A DNA stretch of 64,000 nt from Thauera sp. K11 (GTDB lineage Bacteria; Pseudomonadota; Gammaproteobacteria; Burkholderiales; Rhodocyclaceae), in assembly GCF_002354895.1 (NCBI RefSeq), contig NZ_CP023439.1, forward strand, positions 3,906,001 to 3,970,000, in the 5' to 3' direction. Shown piece after piece: positions 29,940 through 38,171 of the stretch (the first letter of the stretch is position 1; every line of letters begins with the position of its first letter). Under the pieces are notes generated by a model. It saw only the letters and a program-made list of their open reading frames with translations. It searched no databases and had not been told where the DNA came from. A program made the translations under genes and the position numbers.

Positions 29940-31211
29940 ATGACGGAAACCGCCACCACTATCGTCGGCATCCTGTTCGGCTTCGCCTTCTACTACCCGC
30001 TGTTCATGTCCTACCTGTGGATGACGGGCGGGCTGTACTACTACCGGCACTACGAGCGGCACGACCGCCCGTACGACGAACCGCCGCCCCTTCCCGAATA
30101 CCCGCCGGTCAGCGTGCTGGTGCCCTGCCACGACGAGGCCGCCAACATCGCCGAGACGGTCGCCGCGCTGCAGGCGCTGGACTATCCGGAAATCGAGATC
30201 CTGCTGATCAACGACGGCAGCGTCGACGACACCGGCAGCCTGATCGAATCGCTGGCGGCGCACGACGACCGCATCCGCGTGGTGCACCTGGCGCGCAACC
30301 AGGGCAAGGCAGTGGGCCTGAACACCGCCGCGATGGTGGCGCGGCACGACTACTTCCTGTGCATCGACGGCGACTCGCTGGTCGATCCGCACTGCCTGAA
30401 GTGGATGATGCGCCACCTGCTGCGCTCGCCCCGCGTCGGCGCGGTGACGGGCAACCCGCGCATCCGCACCCGCTCCACGCTGCTCGGGCGCATCCAGGTA
30501 GGCGAGTTCTCGTCCATCATCGGCCTGATCAAGCGCGCGCAGCGCACCTACGGCAAGGTCTTCACCGTGTCGGGGGTGATGGTCTGCTTCCGCCGCAGTG
30601 CGCTGCACGACGTCGGCTACTGGAATCCGCAGGCCCTCACCGAGGACATCGACGTGAGCTGGCGGCTCGAGGTTCGCCACTGGGACGTGCGCTTCGAACC
30701 CAACGCGCTGTGCTGGATCCTGATGCCCGAGACGCTGCGCGGGCTGTGGCGCCAGCGCCTGCGCTGGGCCATGGGCGGCACCCAGGTGCTGTTCGCGCAG
30801 TACCGCGTGCTGACGCGCTGGCGCCACCGCCGCCTGTGGCCGATCTACCTGGAGTACTTCTGCAGCGTCGCCTGGGCCTACGCGATGGCGATCATCGCCG
30901 CCCTCTTCGTGATCGGGCTGTTCGTCGAGCTGCCGCCGATGCTGCACGTCGCCACGCTGGTGCCGGCATGGAGCGGCCTCATCATCGGCACGACCTGCCT
31001 CTTTCAGTTCGCCGTGAGCATGTTCCTCGATTCGCGCTACGAGCGCGGCTATGGTCGCTACTACTACTGGATGATCTGGTATCCGCTGGTCTACTGGATC
31101 CTGAATGTCATGACCTCGGTGGTCGCCCTGCCGAGCGTCGTTCTACGAGGCAAACAGCGCGCAACATGGAAAAGCCCAGATCGCGGCATACGGCCGGCAA
31201 ACATCCCCTGA
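29940..31211 (+). CDS. pgaC: Poly-beta-1,6-N-acetylglucosamine synthase PgaC
   Basis: A 423-residue inner-membrane GT2 glycosyltransferase. Membrane helices flank a catalytic domain with VSVLVPCHDEAANIAETV, LLINDGSVDDT, CIDGDSLVD (DxD-type), ALTEDIDVSWRLE (catalytic Asp) and RQRLRWAMGG (QxxRW product-binding motif). It polymerises UDP-GlcNAc into PNAG with PgaD. GGAG lies 8 nt before the ATG. Its 3' end overlaps pgaD by 46 bp. Confidence 0.92.
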   Translation: MTETATTIVGILFGFAFYYPLFMSYLWMTGGLYYYRHYERHDRPYDEPPPLPEYPPVSVLVPCHDEAANIAETVAALQALDYPEIEILLINDGSVDDTGSLIESLAAHDDRIRVVHLARNQGKAVGLNTAAMVARHDYFLCIDGDSLVDPHCLKWMMRHLLRSPRVGAVTGNPRIRTRSTLLGRIQVGEFSSIIGLIKRAQRTYGKVFTVSGVMVCFRRSALHDVGYWNPQALTEDIDVSWRLEVRHWDVRFEPNALCWILMPETLRGLWRQRLRWAMGGTQVLFAQYRVLTRWRHRRLWPIYLEYFCSVAWAYAMAIIAALFVIGLFVELPPMLHVATLVPAWSGLIIGTTCLFQFAVSMFLDSRYERGYGRYYYWMIWYPLVYWILNVMTSVVALPSVVLRGKQRATWKSPDRGIRPANIP

Positions 31212-31708
31212 TCATCGACCGGCCCGACCTGCAGACATGGCCGCAGCGCGCCGTGTCGAAGACGCTCACCACGCTGTTCTGGCTGATCTGGCTCGGGCTG
31301 TGGCTGCCGCTGGCCACCCTCCTCGGCTGGGCCATGTTCGGCTGGCAGTTCAAGGTCCACATGTTCGACCTCGGCGGCCTGGAACGCTTCGTCGACCTGC
31401 TCGCGGTGTATGCGGCGGTGATCGCGGCGATGAGCGGCAGCCTGATGGCCTGGGCGCGCTACAACTACCTGCGCTTTCGCGGCAAGGACCGCCGCCGCAG
31501 CGTCGGCTCCGTGCCGCTGCACGCACTCGCCGCCCGGGCCGGCCAGAGCACGGAAACGGTCCAGGACTGGCATGCGATGCGGATCATGGTCGCGCATCAC
31601 GACGCCAACGGACACATCGTCCGCGTAGCCGACAAGACGGCCGCAGACCGCGAGACCCATCACCTGCCGCCCCACCAGGCGGTCGCGGCCGCCGCGCTTT
31701 CCGCCTGA
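31166..31708 (+). CDS. pgaD: PNAG biosynthesis protein PgaD
   Basis: A 180-residue protein with two transmembrane helices (TLFWLIWLGLWLPLATLLGW and FVDLLAVYAAVIAAMSGSLM), the first preceded by IIDRPDLQTWPQ, a PgaD-like start. It is a partner of PgaC and, in E. coli, part of its c-di-GMP response. Its start lies inside pgaC (46-bp overlap), so translation is likely coupled. pgaB, the de-N-acetylase gene normally in this operon, is absent here. Confidence 0.82.
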   Translation: MEKPRSRHTAGKHPLIIDRPDLQTWPQRAVSKTLTTLFWLIWLGLWLPLATLLGWAMFGWQFKVHMFDLGGLERFVDLLAVYAAVIAAMSGSLMAWARYNYLRFRGKDRRRSVGSVPLHALAARAGQSTETVQDWHAMRIMVAHHDANGHIVRVADKTAADRETHHLPPHQAVAAAALSA

Positions 31709-31736
31709 CGGGAGCGGCCGCCGGCGCGCGCAGGGC

Positions 31737-32762
31737 TCAGACGAACACCGGCTCGGTTTCGAGCACCACGCCGAAGCGCGCAAGCACGTCGGCCTGGATC
31801 GCCCGCGCGATCCGGCGCACGTCCTCGCCGGTGGCTCCGCCGCGATTCACCAGTACCAGTGCCTGGTGCTCGAAGCATCCCACCGGGCCGAGGTCGCGCC
31901 CCTTCCAGCCCGCGTGCTCGATCAGCCAGCCGGCCGCCAGCTTGACGCTGCCGCCGCCCTGCGGATAGGCCGGCAGCGCAGGGTGCGCCGCCGCCAGCCG
32001 CGCGTGCGTGGCCGCATCGACCACCGGATTCTTGAAGAAGCTGCCGGCATTGCCGATGGCCGCCGGGTCCGGCAGCTTGCGGCGGCGGATCGCGATCACC
32101 GCGTCGGACACCTGCAGCGCGGTCGGCTGCGCGATGCCGAGCGCGGCCAGCTCGTGCGCCACGTCGGCATAGCGCGCCACCGGCACCCAGTTCTTCGGCA
32201 GGCGGAAGCGCACCGCCGTCACCAGCCAGCGCCCGGGATTGCGCTTGAACACGCTGTCGCGGTAGCCGAAGGCGCAGTCCTGCGCGAAGAAGAGGCGCGC
32301 CTCGCCGCTCGCCAGCTCGACCGCGTCCAGCGACGCGAAGCGCTCGGCCATCTCCAGCCCGTAGGCGCCGATGTTCTGGATCGGCGCCGCGCCCACCGTG
32401 CCCGGGATCAGCGACAGGTTCTCCAGCCCCGGCCAGCCCCGCGCCAGCGTCCAGCGCACGAAGTCGTGCCAGTTCTCGCCCGCCCCCGCCTGCACCACCC
32501 TGGATTCGCCGTCTTCCGACACCAGGCTGCGGCCGGCGATCTCCACTTTCAGTACCGTCCCGGCGAAATCGCCGGTGAAGATCAGGTTGCTGCCCCCGCC
32601 CAGCACCAGCCGCGGCGTGACGGCCCAGCCGGGCTCGGCCGCCAGCGCCCGCACCTGCTCCGCTGCGGTCAGGAGAACCAGCCTGCCGGCGCGGGCGGGC
32701 AGGCCGAAGGTGTTGAGCGGCGTGAGATCGGCATCGGGGAAGCGGGCGGGCGAGGCGGTCAC
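31737..32762 (-). CDS. murB: UDP-N-acetylenolpyruvoylglucosamine reductase MurB
   Basis: A 341-residue FAD enzyme of peptidoglycan precursor synthesis, reducing UDP-GlcNAc-enolpyruvate to UDP-MurNAc. The FAD-binding [39 protein letters not shown] and the active-site Ser in NAGSFFKNP are clear. A C-terminal [22 protein letters not shown] (in parts) marks the E. coli-like type. The GTG at 32762 gives the usual length; more upstream codons in frame are Arg-rich and unlikely. Confidence 0.93.
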   Translation of the reverse strand: MTASPARFPDADLTPLNTFGLPARAGRLVLLTAAEQVRALAAEPGWAVTPRLVLGGGSNLIFTGDFAGTVLKVEIAGRSLVSEDGESRVVQAGAGENWHDFVRWTLARGWPGLENLSLIPGTVGAAPIQNIGAYGLEMAERFASLDAVELASGEARLFFAQDCAFGYRDSVFKRNPGRWLVTAVRFRLPKNWVPVARYADVAHELAALGIAQPTALQVSDAVIAIRRRKLPDPAAIGNAGSFFKNPVVDAATHARLAAAHPALPAYPQGGGSVKLAAGWLIEHAGWKGRDLGPVGCFEHQALVLVNRGGATGEDVRRIARAIQADVLARFGVVLETEPVFV

Positions 32763-32961
32763 GGTGGCGGTCCGGGCGAAAATGCGCCGCACGATAGGCC
32801 GCGGGAGACGAGATTGCAATCCTCGCCGCCAGCGGCCGCGGCCGCGCCGTCCTGCCGCAGCCGGAAAAAACGGCGCATATTCATGCAAGCATCAAACTCC
32901 CGGTCTAGGCTGATTGGATGGCAGAATCTCCCAACCCCCACAATCACCGCGGAGCAAGACC

Positions 32962-33783
32962 ATGGAGCAGATGGAAAACTACCGGCAGTTGGCAGTGACC
33001 TACGCAACCGACATCGGCCTCAAGATCCTCGGCGCGATCGTCTTCTGGATCGTCGGCCGCTGGCTGATCAGCTTCGCCGTACGCCTGCTGCAGCAGGCCA
33101 TGAGCCGGCAGAAGGTCGATCCGACGCTGATGCGCTACGTCGGCAGCTTCCTCGCCGTGACCCTGAACATCGTGCTGGTGGTGGCCATCCTCGGCTACTT
33201 CGGCGTGCAGACGACGACCTTCGCCGCCCTGGTGGCAGGTATCGGCATCGCCATCGGCGCTGCATGGGGCGGCCTGCTCGGCAACCTCGCCGCCGGCATC
33301 TTCCTCGTCGTGCTGCGCCCGTTCAAGGTGGGCGACTTCATCAGCGCGGCCGGCATCGTCGGCACGGTCAAGGAGATCGGCCTGTTCGCCACCGCGATCG
33401 ACACGCCCGACAACGTCCTGACGATGGTCGGCAACGGCAAGATATTCAGCGATACGATCCAGAACTTCAGCGCCAACGCCTACCGCCGCGTGGAACTGAA
33501 GTGCCAGCTCGCCGGCAGCGCCGACCACGTCGCGGCAATGGCCCTGCTGCGCGAGAAGCTGGCCGAGGTGCCCAACGTGCTTGCCGAGCCGGCGCCCGAA
33601 GTCGAGATCCTGGACTTCAACCTGGTCGGCCCCGTCCTGGCGGTGCGCCCCTTCTGCCACAACAACCACTACTGGCAGGTGTATTTCGACGGCAACCGCG
33701 TGATCCGCGAGGCGCTCGCGGCAGCCGGCTTCCCCGCGCCGATGCCGGCGCAGGCCGTGATCGTGCAGCAGGCAAGCAACTGA
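32962..33783 (+). CDS. mscS: Small-conductance mechanosensitive channel MscS
   Basis: A 273-residue inner-membrane channel with three N-terminal helices. The pore-lining TM3 is Gly/Ala-rich (AALVAGIGIAIGAAWGGLLG, NLAAGIFLVVLRPFKVGDFI). The beta domain and alpha-beta domain follow, as in E. coli MscS (286 residues). It releases solutes on hypo-osmotic shock. GGAGCAAGACC precedes the ATG. Confidence 0.92.
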   Translation: MEQMENYRQLAVTYATDIGLKILGAIVFWIVGRWLISFAVRLLQQAMSRQKVDPTLMRYVGSFLAVTLNIVLVVAILGYFGVQTTTFAALVAGIGIAIGAAWGGLLGNLAAGIFLVVLRPFKVGDFISAAGIVGTVKEIGLFATAIDTPDNVLTMVGNGKIFSDTIQNFSANAYRRVELKCQLAGSADHVAAMALLREKLAEVPNVLAEPAPEVEILDFNLVGPVLAVRPFCHNNHYWQVYFDGNRVIREALAAAGFPAPMPAQAVIVQQASN

Positions 33784-33785
33784 GA

Positions 33786-33850
33786 CCCCCACGCTCACTG
33801 CGTTCGCTGCCCCCCGAGGGGCGGCAGTACGCTTGAGGCGGCTCGGCGCA
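33786..33850. repeat. GC-rich intergenic repeat, copy 1
   Basis: CCCCACGCTCACTGCGTTCG...CCCCCCGAGGGGCGG...GAGGCGGCTCGGCGC lies directly after mscS. A second copy starts 79 bp downstream. The pattern (ACGCTC...CGCTGC then CCCGAGGGG) resembles intergenic repeats common in betaproteobacteria. It can form a CCCC/GGGG hairpin and may end mscS transcription. Confidence 0.7.
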
Positions 33851-33864
33851 TACTGCGGCGGCGC

Positions 33865-33928
33865 CCCCCACGCTCATGGCGCCCGCTGCGCCCGAGGGGG
33901 CGTCGGTATGCTCGAGGCGGCTCGGCGC
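33865..33928. repeat. GC-rich intergenic repeat, copy 2
   Basis: CCCCACGCTCATGGCGCCCG...GCCCGAGGGGGCG...GAGGCGGCTCGGCGC is a diverged direct repeat of the copy at 33786. The 3' half (GAGGCGGCTCGGCGC) is identical, while the middle varies with pairing retained. The 157-bp gap between mscS and the PACE gene consists almost wholly of these two copies. Confidence 0.7.
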
Positions 33929-33940
33929 GAACGCGCCGCC

Positions 33941-34417
33941 TCAGCGCCGCGGGTCGGCGGCGGTGCCGGACGGCGCGGCGGCGTCGCCGATCGGGAACAT
34001 GCGGTCGTAGCCGAGGTTGAACACCAGCGCATAGACCGTGTAGCCGATCGCCAGGCCGATGTCGGCGACCAGGGCGTCGATCCAGCCCATGCCGGTCCAT
34101 TGCACGATGACCGGCAGCGTCAGCAGCAGCAGGCCGGTCTCGAAGCCGGCGGCATGCAGGCAGCGCAGGCGGAACGGGCGGCGGTCCGCGGTACGGCCGG
34201 TGAGCCGGCCTTCGAACCAGTCGAAGGCGGTGTTGTAGACGCCGTTCCACACCGCCGCCATCAGCGCCAGCACCGCCAGCAGGCCGATCGAGTCGAGTAC
34301 CGGCACGCCGCTCAGCCACACGAACGGCGGCGTGATCAACAGCAGGCCGCCGACCTCGAACAGGGCGATCTGGCGCAGCCGGTCGGGCAGCGAGCGGAGT
34401 TTCGGCCGGACGGACAA
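33941..34417 (-). CDS. PACE-family multidrug efflux protein
   Basis: About 158 residues with four transmembrane helices in two tandem pairs. Conserved PACE elements are visible: RLRQIALFEVGGLLL with the membrane Glu, AAVWNGVYNTAFDWFE, RCLHAAGFETGLLLL and GYTVYALVFNLGYDRMFP. The family (AceI type) exports biocides such as chlorhexidine, or short-chain diamines. The start is uncertain; the frame opens at a TTG at 34417 with no ATG before the first helix. It lies 25 bp after ridA in the same direction. Confidence 0.82.
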   Translation of the reverse strand: MSVRPKLRSLPDRLRQIALFEVGGLLLITPPFVWLSGVPVLDSIGLLAVLALMAAVWNGVYNTAFDWFEGRLTGRTADRRPFRLRCLHAAGFETGLLLLTLPVIVQWTGMGWIDALVADIGLAIGYTVYALVFNLGYDRMFPIGDAAAPSGTAADPRR

Positions 34418-34442
34418 GACAGGCGATGCGGCGCGCGGCGCC

Positions 34443-34838
34443 TCAGCGCCGCAGCACCGCCACGGCCTTGATCTCGATGATGTAGCCGGGCGCGCCGCCG
34501 AGCGAGGCCGCGCCGATGGCGGTCCACGCCGGGAAGTCCCGCGTCAGGTAGCGGTCCTTGATCTTCATGAACAGTTGCAGGTCGCGCATGTCGGTGTGGA
34601 AGGTGGTGAGGTCCACGATGTCGCTCATCTGCGCGCCGGCGGCTTCGAGCACCGTCTTCAGGTTCTCGAAGGCTTGCACGATCTGCGCCTCGGTCCCTTC
34701 GACCAGCTTCATGTCGTCGTCGCGCCCGATCTGGCCGGACACATAGACCGTGTCGCCGACCCGCACCGCGGGGGCGTAGTGGATCTTGTCGTACACGTAT
34801 TCCATCCCCTTCGGGATGATGGCTTCACGGTCACTCAT
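34443..34838 (-). CDS. RidA-family enamine/imine deaminase-like protein
   Basis: A 131-residue YjgF/YER057c/UK114 protein: VRVGDTVYVSGQIGRDDDM, IVQAFENLKTVLEAAGAQMSDIVDLT (in parts) and the C-terminal AVAVLRR. RidA proper hydrolyses reactive enamines from PLP enzymes; other subfamilies act in catabolism. Subfamily not assigned. Its ATG overlaps the stop of the upstream penicillin-binding protein gene by 8 bp, and the PACE gene follows. Confidence 0.85.
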   Translation of the reverse strand: MSDREAIIPKGMEYVYDKIHYAPAVRVGDTVYVSGQIGRDDDMKLVEGTEAQIVQAFENLKTVLEAAGAQMSDIVDLTTFHTDMRDLQLFMKIKDRYLTRDFPAWTAIGAASLGGAPGYIIEIKAVAVLRR

Positions 34839-37800
34839 CGGCTGTCTCCATCGTCGTTGTCGGAAGCGTCGGATTATTGCCGGGCGTGGCCGCGACCTCA
34901 AGCCGCGGCGACGGGCAGCCGCCGGCGGCCTGCGGTTCGAGGCGGGGCAGCAGCATCGGCCCCATGGACTTCAGGATCTGCACCGGCAGGCCGGAGGTGA
35001 AGCGGTAGGAGGCGGCCTCGGGGCCGATGACGTAGGCGGTCAGCGTGCCGAAGTGGTTCCCGCCGATGTAGAAGACGAAGGTCGCGGTGCGGTTCAGCGC
35101 CAGGCCCCTGGCGCCGCCGCGGCCGATGGCGATGCGGTTGTCGCCGGTGCCGGTCTTGCCGCCCACCGCCAGGGTGGTGCCGTCGGCGAGCTTGAATGCG
35201 CCCGAAAGGCGCCGCGCGGTGCCGCCCTCGACCACCTCGGACAGTGCGTTGCGCAGCGCCGCCGCCACCTCGGGCGGCATCACCCGCTCGCCTGCGGCGG
35301 CGCGGCGGGCAAAGCGCGTCTCGTAGGGCGTGCCGGCCGCGAAGTGCAGGCCCTCGATGCGCGCGGTGGGCAGCCGCACGCCGTCGTTGACGATGATGCC
35401 CATCAGCTCCGCCAGCGCCGCCGGCCGGTCCCCCGAGCTGCCGAGCGCAGTGGCGTAGGACGGCACCAGGTGGCCGAAGGGATAGCCCAGGCGCGCCCAG
35501 CGGCGGTGGATCTCGAGGAATGCCTCGACCTCCAGCATGGTGTAGATGCGCGAATCCTGCGCGCCCTTGAAGCGGGTGCGGAACAGCCAGCGATACACCG
35601 CCTGGCGCTCGTCGGCGCTCGCTTCCACCGTCTCCGGCCAGCTCGCCTCCGGCTTGGCCGACAGGTAGCCGACCAGCCACAGTTCCAGCGGATGCACGCG
35701 CGCCACGTAGCCGCGGTCGGGCAGGTCGAAGGCTTCGGGCGCATGGCGCTGGTACAACTGCCCGATGCGGGCGTCCGTCAGGTCGGCATCCGCGAGGCGC
35801 TTGCGCAGGAAGGCCGCGAGCTCCTCGGGCGCGCCCTGCGGCGACAGGTAGCGGAACACCGCGGCGAGGCGGTCGGCGCCCGGGCGCAGGCCGTCGAGGA
35901 AGGTGGCCTGGATTTCGGCGGGCGTCTTGCCCTGGTACTTGCGCCAGAAGCGCCGCAGGAACACCTGGCCCTCGCGGTCGGCGAAGCGGGCGAGGTACTG
36001 CATGCGCCGGGGATCGTCGGCATCGTCCAGCAGTTGCGCGGTACTGCCCGGCACCTGGTACATGGTGTGGCGCACGACGTCGCGCATCAGGCGCACGAAG
36101 GGCAGGTTGATCGAGCCCTGCAGCGCCTCGCGCATCGTCGGACTGCGATCGTTGTCGCCGGCATTGAAGTTGTTGAACGTATGCACGCCGCCGCCGGTGA
36201 AGAAGCTCTCGCCGGGGCTGGCGGAATAGCGGCGCTCGAGCGCGGCCTCGAGCATCGCCGGCAGGCTGCCGTCGCGGGCGGAGGAGAGATACTCGATCGC
36301 CCAGCGGGTGAGATTGTCGCGCTGCTCCACCTTGATGCGGCGCAGTTCGTCGGCCGACTGCCCGGCGAAGCGCCCATGCAGTTCGGCGACGATCTCGAGG
36401 TAGGTCGCCAGCACGCGCAGCTTGGCGGTGGAGCCCAGTTCGAGCTTGCTGCCCTCGTTGATGTCGAACAACTGGTCGGAGGTGTCGGTCTGCACCCGCA
36501 CGCGGTTGCCGCCGGGCGTGCGTTCGACGAGGTTGAAGCTGTAGCGCACCCCGTCCATCGTCGCCGGCGCCAGCATGCGCTCGCCGATCAGGCCCTGGCT
36601 GCGCGCGAACTCGGGGTCGCGCAGCTTGCCGAGGAAATCGCTCACCGCCTGCTGCAGCGGGCCGTTGAGGGTGGCGGCGGCGGCCACGTCGAAGCGGTCG
36701 AGTTCGTACAGCGAGGCGTCGAGCATGCCGGCCAGGCGCGCGCGGATCGCCGTCGCACCCTTGCCGAGGTCGGCCGGCAGCAGCGCCGGATCGGCCACCA
36801 GATCGCGGAACTTGAGCGGCTCGGCGAGCGCCGCGTCGCGCAGCGCCGGAGCGACGGCGCCGGCATCGGCGAGCAGGCGCACGTAGCTGTCGGTAAGCTG
36901 CGCAAGGTCGTCGCGGCCGCTGCGCGCCAGATAGAAGGACGGGCGCCGGTGCGCGATCATCAGCGCCACCACCTGGCGCAGCGCGCGGCCCTGCGCCGCC
37001 AGCGCACTGCCCTCGCCGGGCGGCGCGGCGAGCAGCGCATTGACCTTGTCGAAATCGGCGCCGAACCATACCCACAGGCCGTCGCCCAGGCCATTGACCT
37101 CGCCGTGGCCGGGCGCGGCCGACAACGGCACGGTGTTGAGGTAGTCGAGCAGCAGTTCGCGGCGCACCGGCAGGGTTTCCTCGCCGCCGCGGTAGGCGCG
37201 CACGCTGGCCGACACCATCTGGCGCAGTTTCTCGCGCGCGTCGTACGTCACGCCGTCAGGCGAATGGCGGTATTTCTCGATCTGCGTCGCCAGCGTGCTG
37301 CCGCCGGGCGCATCGAGATCCTCGTTGACCATGCGGCCGATCTGCGCCAGCACCGCACGCGTGAAGCGCACCCAGTCGACGGCCGGGTTCAGCCTGGGGC
37401 GCGACGCATCGAGCAGGTCGCGGTTCTCGATGAACATCAGCGCCTGGCCCACCAGCGGCGGGACGGCGGCGAAATCGGCGTAGTGGCGGTAGGGGTAGCG
37501 GAACTGGTACAGCGGTTCGCCGTGGCAGTCCGCCAGATCGAGACCGGCGCGGGTCTTCTCGCGGTAGGGCGTGAAGAAGCCGTGGCCGGTGTAGTTCATC
37601 AGTTCGTCGGAGAAGCGCGCCTGGTGCGTCGGCACGAAACCGCGCTCGGCGAGGCGCTGGGTGATGAGTGGCAGATCGACGTAGCCCATGCGCTGGTCGA
37701 AGGGGCCGTGCGTGGGAAAGCGGATCGCATCGCTCGCGCCCTCGACCACGCCGTAGTTCAGATCCGCGGCATAGCGGGCGAGGTAGCGCGCCTGCAGGCG

Positions 37801-38061
37801 CGAACTGTGGATCTCGTCCGCCGCCAGGATGGCGAGCGCCGTCAGGCCGACGAGCAGGACGATCAGCAGCAGCCAGCGCAGCAGGCGGAAGAAGCCCACG
37901 CGCGGCCGGGATGGAGCAGCAGGCCCGTCGGCCGCCCCGGCATCGGCGTGCCCGGCCCGCGCAGACGCTGCCGGATCGGTGGGGTCGGAATCGGGCGCTG
38001 CGGCGGCTGGGGCTTCGGAGATCACGGACGGTCTTGCGGGTATCGCATTGCGTTGCACCAA
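34831..38061 (-). CDS. Large atypical class A penicillin-binding protein
   Basis: About 1,070 residues: a Pro/Ala-rich cytoplasmic tail, one membrane anchor (LLRWLLLIVLLVGLTALAIL), a glycosyltransferase 51-like domain and a transpeptidase domain. GT51 motifs are altered: FIENRDLLD where most have IEDRRF, and GGSTLATQIEKY instead of GGSTITQQ. Transpeptidase motifs are SxxK in LGSTAKLRV and KTG in VGGKTGTGDN. It is much longer than PBP1a/1b, with inserts of several hundred residues between domains. The frame opens with TTG/GTG codons (38061/38058) without a clear ribosome site, so the start is uncertain. It overlaps ridA. Confidence 0.8.
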   Translation of the reverse strand: MVQRNAIPARPSVISEAPAAAAPDSDPTDPAASARAGHADAGAADGPAAPSRPRVGFFRLLRWLLLIVLLVGLTALAILAADEIHSSRLQARYLARYAADLNYGVVEGASDAIRFPTHGPFDQRMGYVDLPLITQRLAERGFVPTHQARFSDELMNYTGHGFFTPYREKTRAGLDLADCHGEPLYQFRYPYRHYADFAAVPPLVGQALMFIENRDLLDASRPRLNPAVDWVRFTRAVLAQIGRMVNEDLDAPGGSTLATQIEKYRHSPDGVTYDAREKLRQMVSASVRAYRGGEETLPVRRELLLDYLNTVPLSAAPGHGEVNGLGDGLWVWFGADFDKVNALLAAPPGEGSALAAQGRALRQVVALMIAHRRPSFYLARSGRDDLAQLTDSYVRLLADAGAVAPALRDAALAEPLKFRDLVADPALLPADLGKGATAIRARLAGMLDASLYELDRFDVAAAATLNGPLQQAVSDFLGKLRDPEFARSQGLIGERMLAPATMDGVRYSFNLVERTPGGNRVRVQTDTSDQLFDINEGSKLELGSTAKLRVLATYLEIVAELHGRFAGQSADELRRIKVEQRDNLTRWAIEYLSSARDGSLPAMLEAALERRYSASPGESFFTGGGVHTFNNFNAGDNDRSPTMREALQGSINLPFVRLMRDVVRHTMYQVPGSTAQLLDDADDPRRMQYLARFADREGQVFLRRFWRKYQGKTPAEIQATFLDGLRPGADRLAAVFRYLSPQGAPEELAAFLRKRLADADLTDARIGQLYQRHAPEAFDLPDRGYVARVHPLELWLVGYLSAKPEASWPETVEASADERQAVYRWLFRTRFKGAQDSRIYTMLEVEAFLEIHRRWARLGYPFGHLVPSYATALGSSGDRPAALAELMGIIVNDGVRLPTARIEGLHFAAGTPYETRFARRAAAGERVMPPEVAAALRNALSEVVEGGTARRLSGAFKLADGTTLAVGGKTGTGDNRIAIGRGGARGLALNRTATFVFYIGGNHFGTLTAYVIGPEAASYRFTSGLPVQILKSMGPMLLPRLEPQAAGGCPSPRLEVAATPGNNPTLPTTTMETADE

Positions 38062-38171
38062 TTATCCGGCATTCGTCGATCGAAAAACCACCGCTGCGGC
38101 AGCCGCCGTGACGTAAGTGGCAGCGGAGGACCGGATGCCGGCGCGGCGGGCCGGACGAAGGCGCGGACGCG

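Noticed and set aside
28014..30947. A 977-codon leftward ORF
   Set aside because: It lies antisense to pgaA and pgaC, which show recognisable domains. The composition (Ala, Arg, Val, His repeats) is typical of a shadow frame.
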